DNA of 52,852 nucleotides from assembly GCF_020866965.1 (NCBI RefSeq), contig NZ_JAJATX010000024.1, forward strand, positions 1-52,852. Direction: 5' to 3'. Source of the DNA: Microvirga roseola (lineage in GTDB: Bacteria > Pseudomonadota > Alphaproteobacteria > Rhizobiales > Beijerinckiaceae). The translations under genes were made by a program, and so were the position numbers. Below, piece by piece: positions 34,978-44,777 of the stretch. The notes under the pieces are model-generated. The model saw only the letters and a program-made list of their open reading frames with translations, was not told where the DNA came from and did no database searches. Every line of letters starts with the position of its first letter. Positions within the stretch are counted from its first letter, which is position 1.

Positions 34978-36804
34978 TTACTCCACCGTCACGGATTTCG
35001 CGAGGTTGCGCGGCTGGTCCACGTCCTTCCCCATGAAGACCGCCGTGTGATAGGCGAGCAGCTGAACCGGAATGGCGTGGAGGATCGGCGCGACGATCGG
35101 ATGGACGGACGGCATCACGATGGTCGCCATGGTTTCGAGGCCGGTTTCCTGGGCTCCCCTCTCGTCCGTGATGAGGATGATGCGTCCGCCGCGAGCGGCC
35201 ACCTCCTGCATGTTCGACACGGTCTTCTCGAAGATGTGGTCGTGGGGCGCGATGACGATGACCGGCATGGTCTCGTCGATCAGCGCGATCGGCCCGTGCT
35301 TCAGTTCGCCTGCCGCATAGCCTTCCGCATGGATGTAGGAAATTTCCTTGAGCTTGAGGGCGCCTTCCAGTGCCAGCGGGTAAGCGGTGCCACGCCCGAG
35401 ATAGAGCACGTCCTTCGCCTTCGAGAGTTCGCGGCACAGAAGCTCGATCTCGTGTTCGCGCTTCATCGCCTCGGACATGATTCTCGGGATCGCGATAAGC
35501 GCGTCGACCAGTTCCTTCTCCTCCTCCACACTCAGGGTTCCGCGGGCTCGTCCGGCGGCTATGGCAAGAGAAAGGAGGACCGTGAGCTGGCAGGTGAAGG
35601 CCTTGGTGGAGGCGACGCCCACCTCGACGCCTGCGAGCGTCTGCGCGACGACAGCGCTTTCCCGCGCCATGGTGGAGGTCGGAACATTCACCACAGAGAG
35701 CGTGTGCTGCTTTTCCGCGGTCGCATACCGAAGCGAGGCCAGGGTGTCGGCCGTCTCGCCCGATTGCGAGACGAACAACGCAAGGCTACCCGGCTCGAGC
35801 GGAGCCTCCCGGTACCGGAACTCGGAAGCCACGTCGATCTCGACCGGAATGCGGGCGAGGCGCTCGAACCAGTATTTCGAGATGAGCCCGGCGAGGTAGG
35901 CCGTGCCGCAGGCGGAGATGGAAAGCCGCTTCAGATCCTTGAAGTCGAAGGGCAGCTCGAAGGGCAACTCCACGCGGCCTGCGGTGAAATTGACGTAATG
36001 GGCGAGCGTGCGCCCCACGACCTCCGGCTGCTCGTGGATCTCCTTCGCCATGAAGTGGCGGTAATTGCCCTTGTCGGCCATGAAGGAGCCGGCGAGAATC
36101 TTGTGGCGGGTCCGCTGAACCGGCTTTCCGGCCTCGTCCCGGATATCCGAGCCCTGGCTGCTCAGGATCGCCCAATCGCCATCGTCGAGATAGGCGACCT
36201 CGTCCGTGAAGGGGGCGAGCGCAAGAGCGTCGGAGCCCAGATACATCTCGCCGTCGCCATACCCGATGGCCAGCGGCGCACCGTGACGGGCGCCGATGAG
36301 GAGATTCTCCTGATCCGCGAAGAGGAAGCCCAGTGCGAAGGCTCCACGCAGCTTGGGCAGGGTCACGGCCACGGCCTCAATGGGCGGGCGCCCCTGGCGC
36401 ATCTCTTCGGTGACGAGTTGGGCCACGACCTCGGTGTCCGTCTCCGTCTCGAACCGGACGCCCTTGGCCTCGAGGCTCGCCTTCAGCTCGCGGAAATTCT
36501 CGATGATGCCGTTATGGACGACCGCGAGCTTCTCGGTGGCATGGGGATGGGCGTTGGTCTCGTTCGGTCTCCCATGGGTAGCCCAACGGGTGTGGCCGAT
36601 CCCGATGAGGCCCGAGAGCGGCGATTGCGTCAGCTTGGCCTCGAGGTTGCGGAGTTTTCCTTCCGCCCGGCGGCGGTCGAGCCGGCCCTGCTCCAGGGTC
36701 GCCACGCCAGCGGAATCGTAGCCCCGGTATTCAAGGCGCTTAAGGGCCTCGACAATTTGCGGCGCGACAGGCGTTTTGCCAATGATACCAACGATTCCAC
36801 ACAT
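34978..36804 (-). CDS. glmS: Glucosamine-6-phosphate synthase GlmS
   Basis: GlmS makes glucosamine-6-phosphate from fructose-6-phosphate and glutamine, the entry step to peptidoglycan and lipopolysaccharide amino sugars. The 608-residue protein begins MCGIVGIIG, giving the N-terminal nucleophile cysteine after Met removal; the glutaminase domain covers about 1-240 and two SIS isomerase domains follow (SQSGETADT near 350; the second near 460-590). The C terminus ends in the normal PRNLAKSVTVE. No glmS ribozyme-like leader is expected or seen in the 109-base gap to glmU, which lies upstream on the same strand. Confidence 0.98.
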   Translation of the reverse strand: MCGIVGIIGKTPVAPQIVEALKRLEYRGYDSAGVATLEQGRLDRRRAEGKLRNLEAKLTQSPLSGLIGIGHTRWATHGRPNETNAHPHATEKLAVVHNGIIENFRELKASLEAKGVRFETETDTEVVAQLVTEEMRQGRPPIEAVAVTLPKLRGAFALGFLFADQENLLIGARHGAPLAIGYGDGEMYLGSDALALAPFTDEVAYLDDGDWAILSSQGSDIRDEAGKPVQRTRHKILAGSFMADKGNYRHFMAKEIHEQPEVVGRTLAHYVNFTAGRVELPFELPFDFKDLKRLSISACGTAYLAGLISKYWFERLARIPVEIDVASEFRYREAPLEPGSLALFVSQSGETADTLASLRYATAEKQHTLSVVNVPTSTMARESAVVAQTLAGVEVGVASTKAFTCQLTVLLSLAIAAGRARGTLSVEEEKELVDALIAIPRIMSEAMKREHEIELLCRELSKAKDVLYLGRGTAYPLALEGALKLKEISYIHAEGYAAGELKHGPIALIDETMPVIVIAPHDHIFEKTVSNMQEVAARGGRIILITDERGAQETGLETMATIVMPSVHPIVAPILHAIPVQLLAYHTAVFMGKDVDQPRNLAKSVTVE

Positions 36805-36913
36805 GCTGCGGAGCGTCCTTTGTGAAATTCCAACGTGCTTAAGCTTGGACTCTGCTACAGAGGCCGTTCGGAAGGCTCAAATCAACTTGCGTGACGGATT
36901 GTGACACCATCCA

Positions 36914-38299
36914 TCACTTCTTCCTTGCGTTCTTGGCGGCGAGCGCCTGTTCCCTAAATCCGACGGCCCAGCCCTCCTTGACGGTCTGCCGGCCGCGCCC
37001 GAGGCCAAGCGCATCATCAGGAATGTTCTCGGTGATGACCGAACCGGAGCCGACGAAGGCTCCCTTCCCGATCGTGACTGGCGCGACAAGAGCCGAGTTC
37101 GAGCCGACGAAGGCGCCGGCACCGATCTCCGTGCGGTACTTGTTGAAGCCGTCGTAATTGCAGGTGATGGTGCCCGCGCCGATATTCGCCTCTGCCCCGA
37201 CGCTCGCGTCGCCGAGATAGGTCAGGTGGCTTACCTTGGCTCTGGCCCCAAGATCGGTGTTCTTGATCTCGACGAAATTGCCGACCTTCGCCTTCGGGCC
37301 AATGGCAGCCCCCGGACGCAGGCGGGCGAAGGGGCCGATGCCTGCGCCGGCGGCGATCCGCGCCCCTTCCAGATGGCTGAAGCCATGGATCACGACACCT
37401 TGCTCGACCACGACCCCGGGCCCGAAGACCACGTGAGGCTCGACCACCACATCCCGCCCGAGCTTGGTGTCATGGCTGAAAAAGACCGTCTCGGGGGCAA
37501 TAAGCGTCACGCCGGACAGCATTGCAGCCCGGCGCAGGCGGTCCTGCATCATCCGCTCGGCGGCGGCGAGCTGCATCCGGTCGTTGATACCGTGAACCTC
37601 CTCCTCCGGCACGACGACAAAGGCGGTCGGGTGGCCAAGCTCGCGGGCGATGGCAACTGCGTCGGTCAGGTAATACTCGCCCTGCGCATTGGCGTTTCCG
37701 ATCTTCTCCAGAACGGCCCGGGCCGTATCACCACGAAGAGCCATGAGGCCACCGTTGCACAGGGTGATCGCGCGCTCCGTCTCGCTGGCGTCCTTGTGCT
37801 CGCGGATAGCGAGGATCCGGTCGCCCTCTGTGATGAAGCGCCCATAGCCGGTCGGGTTCTCCGCCTCGAAGCCCAAGGCCACCACGGCCGCCCCTTCGGA
37901 AAGCGGAGCACGCAGTCTGGCGAAGGTTTCGGCGGTGACCAGCGGCGTATCGGCGAAGGCGACGATGACGTCATCCGCCCCCTGCTCCAGGGCCTCCCTG
38001 GCGCTCAGGACCGCATGGGCGGTGCCGAGCCTCTCCCGCTGCACGAAGATACGGGCCCCGGCCAGGGTCTTTTGCGTCTCATTTGCCACATCCTCCCGGT
38101 CGGAGCCGATTACGACCGCGACATTTGATGCGCCCGCCGCCGTCACGGCCGCCAGGACATGCCCGAGCATAGAGCGGCCGGCGACCTGGTGAAGCACCTT
38201 GGGCCGGTCGGACTTCATCCGCGTGCCCTCCCCTGCCGCCAGGACGATGGCCAGGCAGGTTCGGGAGGAGGAGGTCAGGGGAGCCTCTGTGGACGTCAT
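36914..38299 (-). CDS. glmU: Bifunctional N-acetylglucosamine-1-phosphate uridyltransferase/acetyltransferase GlmU
   Basis: GlmU acetylates glucosamine-1-phosphate and joins it to UTP to give UDP-GlcNAc. The 461-residue protein has the uridyltransferase domain with [11 protein letters not shown] at about 20-30 and K34, and the C-terminal left-handed beta-helix with the hexapeptide pattern and the catalytic [12 protein letters not shown] region (histidine in VSHLTYLG). It is upstream of glmS on the same strand, so the two enzymes of the UDP-GlcNAc pathway are probably co-regulated. Divergent from opgG over about 130 bases. Confidence 0.97.
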   Translation of the reverse strand: MTSTEAPLTSSSRTCLAIVLAAGEGTRMKSDRPKVLHQVAGRSMLGHVLAAVTAAGASNVAVVIGSDREDVANETQKTLAGARIFVQRERLGTAHAVLSAREALEQGADDVIVAFADTPLVTAETFARLRAPLSEGAAVVALGFEAENPTGYGRFITEGDRILAIREHKDASETERAITLCNGGLMALRGDTARAVLEKIGNANAQGEYYLTDAVAIARELGHPTAFVVVPEEEVHGINDRMQLAAAERMMQDRLRRAAMLSGVTLIAPETVFFSHDTKLGRDVVVEPHVVFGPGVVVEQGVVIHGFSHLEGARIAAGAGIGPFARLRPGAAIGPKAKVGNFVEIKNTDLGARAKVSHLTYLGDASVGAEANIGAGTITCNYDGFNKYRTEIGAGAFVGSNSALVAPVTIGKGAFVGSGSVITENIPDDALGLGRGRQTVKEGWAVGFREQALAAKNARKK

Positions 38300-38432
38300 A
38301 GGATTTCAATTCCGGTGGCGATTTGGGGTGCTGCTAACCCAAAGTCGGTATTTCGGCAAATCTCCATGCCGGAGTGGCCGATCTGCGATGCAAACTGCCT
38401 CGTTTACTTCACAGTTGTGATTGACGATATGT

Positions 38433-40061
38433 ATGGGGATTCCCACATCGTCTGGCTCAACAAGCCTCGTCATATTCAAGAGTATCGCAGTGCCGGTTTC
38501 GTCGGGGGACTTTCCCCCCTTTCATCTTCGCCGGCGCGACGTGCTGGCTTATATCGGTTTTTCCGTCGCCGGCCTTGCAGTCGCGCCTGCCGTTCGGGCT
38601 CAGACGCCCCAGGCCAACATCCATGGGCGGATGGGGGACAAGCAGCGGTTCGATCCATCGGTCGTGACCGATATCGCCCGGCAGCTCGCCACCAAGCCGT
38701 TTGTGCCGCCGCCGAACGATCTTCCGGCCGCGTTCGCAAACCTGAACTACGATCAGTACATCTCGATCAGGTCGCTCCAGAACCCGATCTGGCGCTCGGA
38801 GGGGCGCGGAATCGCCGTTGAACCTCTTCATCGCGGTTTTGTGTTCACCAATGCGGTCGACCTCTACCTCGTCGAGGACGGCACAATCCGACGGGTCGGC
38901 TATAACCCGGCCCAGTTCGACTTCGGCGACCTCGACCTGCCAAACGGAAACGCGGATATCGGGTTCTCCGGCTTCCGCCTGTATTCCGTCCCTGGAGAAG
39001 GCGAGCCATGGGACTTTGCCATCGTCCAGGGCGCGACCTTTTTCCGCGCCATCGCCCGGGGCCAGAATTACGGCGCCATCGCGAGGGCGATCACCTTGCG
39101 CCCGGCCGAGGCCAAGGGGGAGGAGTTCCCGATTTTCCGCGCCTTCTGGCTCGAGCGTCCGGCCGTGGGCAGCAACAGCATCACCATCCACGCGGTGATC
39201 GACTCCGAATCGGCCACGGGCGCGACCCGGATGACCCTGCGCCCCGGCGACATGACCATCGTCGATCTGGAAACGACGCTCTTTCCTCGCGTCGCCCTGG
39301 AGCATGTGGGTCTCGGAGCCATCGCCTCGACCTACTTCTATGGACCCAACGACCGCCCGAGCACCGAGGATATCCGTGTCGGCGTTTACGAATCGTCCGG
39401 TCTGCAGATATGGAACGGACAGGGGGAGTGGCTCTGGCGTCCCCTGCACAACCCCGAAACCCTCCAGATTTCCGCGTTCGTCGACAGTTCACCGCGCGGG
39501 TTTGGGCTTCTCCAGCGCGACCGCTCCTATGAGGCGTTCCAAGCGGACGAGCAGCGTTACGAACGCCGTCCCAGCCTCTGGATCGAGCCACTGAGCGATT
39601 GGGGCCCGGGAAGCGTGCAGCTCCTCGAGATCCCGAGCAATGCCGAGATCAACGACAACATCCTGGCCTACTGGCGCCCCAAGGCTCCCATGGCGGCGGG
39701 ATCGGAGGTCTCCTTCGCATACCGGCAATACTGGTGCTGGACGGCGCCCGAGCGGCCGCCTCTCGCGACCGTCACCTCGACCCGTGTAGGCCAGGGGTCG
39801 AGCGGACGCCTCCGGCGCTTCGCCGTCGATTTCTCGGGCGACATGCTGGGTGATAATTGGCCCGCGGACCTTAAATCAACCCTAACCGTCGGACCGGGGA
39901 CGTTCCAGAATCTAAGGATCTGGCCCTACCCGGAACGCAAGACGGCGCGCGTCACTTTCGAGCTTGACCCGGGCAACGAAAACGCGTGTGAGATGCGTCT
40001 CATCCTCGAAGCAGGCGGGAAACCGATTAGCGAGACATGGCTGTATCGTTGGACACCCTAA
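38433..40061 (+). CDS. opgG: Periplasmic glucan biosynthesis protein OpgG/MdoG, Tat-exported
   Basis: OpgG acts in the periplasm on osmoregulated periplasmic glucan chains, placing or shaping beta-1,6 branches. The 542-residue protein has a twin-arginine signal (RRRD at 33-36, hydrophobic stretch to about 50, cleavage at AVRA/Q near 56) and the all-beta MdoG domain, with FANLNYDQY and IAVEPLHRGF segments. The start is uncertain: ATG 38433 is used, while a TTG at 38421 or GTG at 38490 are alternatives; the last would shorten the leader to the usual length. It overlaps opgH by 25 bases. Confidence 0.92.
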   Translation: MGIPTSSGSTSLVIFKSIAVPVSSGDFPPFHLRRRDVLAYIGFSVAGLAVAPAVRAQTPQANIHGRMGDKQRFDPSVVTDIARQLATKPFVPPPNDLPAAFANLNYDQYISIRSLQNPIWRSEGRGIAVEPLHRGFVFTNAVDLYLVEDGTIRRVGYNPAQFDFGDLDLPNGNADIGFSGFRLYSVPGEGEPWDFAIVQGATFFRAIARGQNYGAIARAITLRPAEAKGEEFPIFRAFWLERPAVGSNSITIHAVIDSESATGATRMTLRPGDMTIVDLETTLFPRVALEHVGLGAIASTYFYGPNDRPSTEDIRVGVYESSGLQIWNGQGEWLWRPLHNPETLQISAFVDSSPRGFGLLQRDRSYEAFQADEQRYERRPSLWIEPLSDWGPGSVQLLEIPSNAEINDNILAYWRPKAPMAAGSEVSFAYRQYWCWTAPERPPLATVTSTRVGQGSSGRLRRFAVDFSGDMLGDNWPADLKSTLTVGPGTFQNLRIWPYPERKTARVTFELDPGNENACEMRLILEAGGKPISETWLYRWTP

Positions 40062-42229
40062 GTCCCGGTTCGAACGCGAAGGTCACCCCTCTCGGGCGGG
40101 GCGAAGCCTTCATGCCGCCTGAAAAGCACCTTGAGATGCCGACCCAGTCGCTGCGGCGCTGGTCGGCCGATCAGGAGCGCCGGCGCGTCGTGCAACATCC
40201 CCGCCTGGGAACCTGGCTCGCCCGACTCTTCGTCTTTGGCGGCGGGCTTCTGCTGACAGCCTACGGCACCTACGAAATGTATCAGGTGGTGTCGGTTAGC
40301 CGCACCACGGTGCTCCAGTGGGTGCTGGTGGCGCTCTTTACGATTAATTTTTCGTGGATCGCCGTCGCGTTCACCAGTGCGCTTCTGGGGTTCTTTGCGC
40401 TGCTCCGCCGCCGGCAATCGGCTGCCCTACCCTCCTCGTTGTCGGAGCGCACCGCTATCGTCATGCCCGTCTACAACGAGCAGACCGCGCGGACCTATGC
40501 GGCCCTGGAGGCCATTTGGGAATCCGTCGAGGCGACGGGGCTCGGTTCATCCTTCGACTACTTTATTCTCTCCGACACGACTCAGCCGGACGCCTGGATC
40601 GCCGAGGAGCGGGCCTTCCTCGCCTTGCGGGAGCGGCTCGGACCGAATGCCCGCTTCTATTATCGTCATCGGCCGAAGAACTATCATCGCAAAGCGGGCA
40701 ACATCGCCGATTTCGTCTCCCGCTGGGGCGGACATTACGAGCATATGCTGGTTCTCGATGCGGACAGCCTGATGACGGGCGAGTGCATCGTACGGCTTGC
40801 GGCGGCCATGGAGGCCGATCCGGACGCAGGCATCATCCAGTCGCTTCCGCTCATCATCAACCGCAACACGCTCTTCGCCCGCCTCCAGCAATATGCGGCC
40901 CGCGTAACCGGACCGGTGATCGCGATGGGGCTCGCCGTGTGGATGGGGCGCGACGGCAATTACTGGGGCCACAATGCGATTATCCGCACAAAGGCCTTCG
41001 CCGCCCATGGCGGTCTGCCGGACCTGAAAGGCAGGCCGCCTTTCGGGGGGCATATCCTGAGCCACGATTTCGTGGAGGCAGCCCTTCTCCGGCGCGCGGG
41101 GTGGGACGTCTATATGCTTGCGGACCTGCAAGGGTCCTACGAGGAAAGCCCGCCCTCCCTCATTGATCTGTCGGCCCGCGATCGGCGCTGGTGTCAGGGC
41201 AACCTACAGCACATGCGGGTGGTCACCGCCCGTGGTCTGAAGCTACCCACCCGCCAGCATTTCGCCACCGGCATCATGTCCTATCTGGCATCGCCTTTCT
41301 GGCTCTTCCAGCTCATTGTCGGTATCGCGCTCGTCCTCCAGACGACTTATATCCGGCCGGAATACTTCGCCAGAGACTTCCGTCTTTATCCCATCTGGCC
41401 GCGCTTCGACCCCGAGCGAGCCCTGGCGCTGTTTGCGCTGACCATGGGTATCCTGCTCGCGCCCAAGATCTTCGGCCTGATCCTGATGCTCCTGCGGGGC
41501 AGTGACCGCCGTGCCTCCGGCGGCGGGCTTCGCCTGATCGTCTCCTCCCTGATCGAGATGATCCTTTCCGCTCTCCTGGCGCCGATCCTCATGCTGATTC
41601 AGTCTGGTTCGGTATTCCAGATCCTGCTGGGACGCGACACCGGCTGGCAGCCCCAACGCCGCGATGACGGCTCGATTCCTTTCAAGGACATCGTGCGTCG
41701 CCACCGGGCGCATACGGTTCTCGGCGTCCTTGCCGGACTCTCCGCCTTCATGATTGCAACATCCCTGTTCCTCTGGATGTCGCCCACGATCCTGGGTCTC
41801 CTGCTGGCAATTCCCTTGTCCTGGCTCAGCGGTCAGCTCGCGGCTGGCCTCGCCCTGAAACGCATGGGCCTCCTCATGACGCCCGAAGAGCATGAGCCCC
41901 CTGCCATTGCCCTGCGCGCCAACGAACTGCAGCTCCGCAACGCCAATCTCGGGTTTGACGACGAGGACAGCCTGAGGGCGATCTATGCCGATGCGGCGCT
42001 GAGGGAGCGGCATGTCGAGACGTTGCCTCCCGCCCCGCCCCGCAAGCGCGGCACCATCGAGACGGAGCGGGCCCTGGCGGAGGCCAAGCTTGCAGACGCT
42101 GAGTCCCTTGAGGATGCTCTGACTTGGCTGCATCAAAAGGAACGCATGGTCGTGCTGCACGACCGTGCCCTTCTCAACAGGCTCGTGGGCCTGAAGGCAA
42201 AACCGGCCGAGGCTCAGGCCGCCGAGTAA
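40037..42229 (+). CDS. opgH: Glucans biosynthesis glucosyltransferase OpgH/MdoH
   Basis: OpgH makes the linear beta-glucan backbone from UDP-glucose at the inner membrane. The 730-residue protein has membrane segments near 62-82 and 95-120, a family 2 glycosyltransferase domain with DAD at 241-243 and the RDRRW form of the QxxRW motif at 381-385, and further membrane segments after 400. The long cytoplasmic tail is usual. Its ATG lies within the end of opgG, with GAG just upstream, so synthesis of the two proteins is coupled. Confidence 0.95.
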   Translation: MAVSLDTLSPGSNAKVTPLGRGEAFMPPEKHLEMPTQSLRRWSADQERRRVVQHPRLGTWLARLFVFGGGLLLTAYGTYEMYQVVSVSRTTVLQWVLVALFTINFSWIAVAFTSALLGFFALLRRRQSAALPSSLSERTAIVMPVYNEQTARTYAALEAIWESVEATGLGSSFDYFILSDTTQPDAWIAEERAFLALRERLGPNARFYYRHRPKNYHRKAGNIADFVSRWGGHYEHMLVLDADSLMTGECIVRLAAAMEADPDAGIIQSLPLIINRNTLFARLQQYAARVTGPVIAMGLAVWMGRDGNYWGHNAIIRTKAFAAHGGLPDLKGRPPFGGHILSHDFVEAALLRRAGWDVYMLADLQGSYEESPPSLIDLSARDRRWCQGNLQHMRVVTARGLKLPTRQHFATGIMSYLASPFWLFQLIVGIALVLQTTYIRPEYFARDFRLYPIWPRFDPERALALFALTMGILLAPKIFGLILMLLRGSDRRASGGGLRLIVSSLIEMILSALLAPILMLIQSGSVFQILLGRDTGWQPQRRDDGSIPFKDIVRRHRAHTVLGVLAGLSAFMIATSLFLWMSPTILGLLLAIPLSWLSGQLAAGLALKRMGLLMTPEEHEPPAIALRANELQLRNANLGFDDEDSLRAIYADAALRERHVETLPPAPPRKRGTIETERALAEAKLADAESLEDALTWLHQKERMVVLHDRALLNRLVGLKAKPAEAQAAE

Positions 42230-42267
42230 TCTCCAGTTGGGCTTCAGGCTGCGCCAGCCTTCACGGC

Positions 42268-43911
42268 TTATGACGTGAGGCGGCTCGGCTTGAGCTGGCC
42301 GCTCTGCTCCAGGAGCGAATGGCCCGTCGACGCAATATGAGCCTCGATTCGCTTCAGGTCGCGGACAATGTCGAGCTGGAGGGCGCTGGTGTCACCCATC
42401 GCCTTGCCCGAGCGCAGTTGCTCAAGATGCCTCTGCGTGACCGTACGCTCCAGATCGCGGAAGCGCTCTTTCTCTGAGACGAGCCTGCGTGCCGAGCTGA
42501 TATCCTGGAACATGAGCACGGAAGCCGCGAGCCGCAGGTGCTCGAGCAGCTTGACATGCATGTTGGTGATATCGTCGAGACTGTCTTTCGGCAGGCGCAG
42601 ATGGTTCTTGATGCGCTTGGCGGCAAGTTCCATCAGGTTTTTGTCGATGATGTCGCCCACATGTTCCAGATTGATGGCGAAGGCCAGGATATCTGACAGG
42701 CGCTTGGCCTCCGCCTCATTCAGGGATTCATGGTTGATGGAGCTCAAGTAGCGGCGGATCGCGCTGAAGAGGCGGTCCAGCACGTCGTCCGTACGGCTGA
42801 CCGCATCAACGCGGCTGATATCGTCCTCCCGAAACAGGTCCTGGGAATTGCGCAGCATCGTTTCGACCGTGTCCACCATCCGCAGGACCTCGCGGGCTGC
42901 GTTGGACAGGGCCACGGAAGGTGTATCGAGAGCATCCTTATCCAGATATTGCGGCATGCCGGGATCCGAGGCTCGGACCTTCTCTGGGAAGAGCTTGAGG
43001 AGGAGCTTCGCGATCCAGGGCAGCGGCAGGATGAAGACCGCAGCCAGAACGACGTTGAAGATCGTGTGGAAATTGGCAGCGAGGCGCGCCGGATTCGGGT
43101 CGATCAGCGCCACGAGGTTCAGGATCGGATCGATCAGCGGCAACGCCACAGCACAACCGATCACGCGCGTCGCAAGGTTTCCAAACGGCACCCGGATCTT
43201 GGCCGGATCGCCACCCATTGCCTCAAGGAACGGATTGAACGAGCTGCCCAGGTTGGCTCCTAGCACCATCGCCAGGGCTGCAGGAGCGCCGATGACGCCA
43301 ACAGACGTCAGGGACATGATCAGCAGCAGCGCTGCGACGCTGGAATGGGCAAGCCAGGCGAACAGAGCCGCAAGCCCTACGAGAATCAGGGGATCGGAGG
43401 CGATCGCCCTCAGCACATCCCGGAGCACTACCGAGGATTCGATCTGATGGATGGTCTCGCTCAAGAGATGGAGCGACAACAGCATGAGGCCTAGCCCGAT
43501 GGCCACGCGCCCGAGATCCTTGACGCGGCTCGATTTGCCCCTTCGGAAGGCGATATAGCCGCCGAAGATCAGGAACGGGAAGATCAGGGTGATGTCGAAG
43601 GACAGGACCTGTACGATAAGGGTCGTGCCCACATTGGCCCCGAGCATCACGGCAAGTGCCGGAACGAGATCGACAGCTCCGCCTGCCGTGAATGACGCCA
43701 CCATCAGGGCCGTGGCCGTGCTGCTCTGGAGCACGGTGGTGACGCCGAGCCCCGCAAGGAAGGCTCTGAAGCGCGTCTTCAGGCCCATGCCGAGAAACCA
43801 GCGCAGATCGCTGCCGAAGGCACGCTGCACCCCACTGTTGACCATGTTTATGCCCCACAGAAGCAGGGCAATCTCGCCAAGGAGATGGATCAGGACAGCG
43901 GTGGCAGACAT
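42268..43911 (-). CDS. Na/Pi cotransporter family protein with PhoU-like C-terminal domain
   Basis: This 547-residue NptA/YjbB-type phosphate transporter has two inverted Na_Pi_cotrans repeats. The QSS signature is at 62-64 (LQSSTATALM), and the second copy reads HSS at 189-191, a Q-to-H change in the motif. The C-terminal third (about 340-530) is a helical PhoU-like domain that probably gates or senses phosphate status. Family members can export or import phosphate. GAGGAA stands immediately before the ATG. Convergent with opgH over a 38-base gap. Confidence 0.9.
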   Translation of the reverse strand: MSATAVLIHLLGEIALLLWGINMVNSGVQRAFGSDLRWFLGMGLKTRFRAFLAGLGVTTVLQSSTATALMVASFTAGGAVDLVPALAVMLGANVGTTLIVQVLSFDITLIFPFLIFGGYIAFRRGKSSRVKDLGRVAIGLGLMLLSLHLLSETIHQIESSVVLRDVLRAIASDPLILVGLAALFAWLAHSSVAALLLIMSLTSVGVIGAPAALAMVLGANLGSSFNPFLEAMGGDPAKIRVPFGNLATRVIGCAVALPLIDPILNLVALIDPNPARLAANFHTIFNVVLAAVFILPLPWIAKLLLKLFPEKVRASDPGMPQYLDKDALDTPSVALSNAAREVLRMVDTVETMLRNSQDLFREDDISRVDAVSRTDDVLDRLFSAIRRYLSSINHESLNEAEAKRLSDILAFAINLEHVGDIIDKNLMELAAKRIKNHLRLPKDSLDDITNMHVKLLEHLRLAASVLMFQDISSARRLVSEKERFRDLERTVTQRHLEQLRSGKAMGDTSALQLDIVRDLKRIEAHIASTGHSLLEQSGQLKPSRLTS

Positions 43912-44078
43912 TCATTCCTCAAGGTTGGTGTGGGGCGCAAACCTCCTGCTTAGTTCTCTTGGAGCGATCCGGCAATAAGGTTGCCGGCTAATCATACAAA
44001 AAGCCAGACAATTTAGTCCTCCAACCGTCGCAGTCTCTCCACGAAACCTTCGAGAAAGCTTGGTGAGCGAGACAGGAG

Positions 44079-44094
44079 TTAACGAACAGTTAAC
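44079..44094. promoter_or_regulatory. CtrA-type binding site TTAA-N7-TTAAC
   Basis: The sequence TTAACGAACAGTTAAC matches the alphaproteobacterial CtrA full consensus exactly (TTAA, seven bases, TTAAC). It lies 18 bases before the ATG of the hypothetical gene at 44113 and 168 bases before the start of the phosphate transporter on the other strand. I see no second full site in the other gaps. Binding is inferred from the motif only. Confidence 0.55.
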
Positions 44095-44112
44095 GCACGT
44101 GGTGCCAAAGAG

Positions 44113-44580
44113 ATGTCATTACCCGTCCATGGAGATCAGCAGTCAGATGGGGCTGGGCCGACGCCTCACATGCTGGGGCGCCCTCTCCTGTTCGAGATTG
44201 CGGAACTGGACCGCCCTGAGCCTGACGTCGTCTATCGCTGGATCGTGTCCTTTTCCATTGCCGACGCTGCACGCCTCATCTTCGAGCTGAAAGAGAGTTC
44301 GGAACGGCTTCCAGCAGGATTTCACGCCGAGGGCAGTTGCTACGAACTTTTGGAGAACGGCGCACCCTGCGAGTTCTGCCGCTGGCACTTCGGCCCGGAT
44401 ACGGCCCGGAACACAATTGTCGCTATTGTGGAAGGCTACGTGCAGAGAAACCTACGGCTCCGGCCTGCCCGCCAGTTTCTCGAACGTGCGGGTAGTGTAA
44501 ATCCACGTTACACAACAACTTCTCTGTGCTCTCTTTCGTCCTTCGGGCAAGAAATTCTGAATCTCTTCCGGCCGCACTAG
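44113..44580 (+). CDS. Hypothetical protein with a C-x-x-C-type cysteine cluster
   Basis: I do not recognise this 155-residue protein. It has hydrophobic-polar periodicity around residues 25-65, then a cluster SCYELLENGAPCEFCRWHF (about 75-94) with three cysteines and a histidine that could bind a metal, and a Ser/Thr/Cys-rich tail. The ATG at 44113 is only two bases after an AGAG tract; M20 (44170) would allow a longer leader after the CtrA box and is a real alternative. It is followed by a 197-base gap and then the alpha-CTD-like gene. Confidence 0.55.
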   Translation: MSLPVHGDQQSDGAGPTPHMLGRPLLFEIAELDRPEPDVVYRWIVSFSIADAARLIFELKESSERLPAGFHAEGSCYELLENGAPCEFCRWHFGPDTARNTIVAIVEGYVQRNLRLRPARQFLERAGSVNPRYTTTSLCSLSSFGQEILNLFRPH

Positions 44581-44777
44581 GATTTAAGGCACAGTTGAAG
44601 ATTGGATACACCTGTCGCCGATTTGACTACTCCTTACGCATGTCTCAATCCCCTTAATGACGTCTGCTCTTTTGCAGATACGGGATAGAGGATGGAGGGA
44701 ACTTTCAAACCTCAACAAAAACACTCTCTCAAATCAAAGCAGAGTACTTAACCCCAAGGGCAGCGAGGACGCGCGAG

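Noticed and set aside
34963..36825. Open frame of 620 codons on the plus strand
   Set aside because: Antisense to glmS; rich in R, H, G and D as expected for the complement of a GC-rich gene.
42246..42260. AGGCTG-CGC-CAGCCT hairpin between opgH and the Na/Pi transporter gene
   Set aside because: Only six base pairs and no T tract; too weak to call as a terminator.
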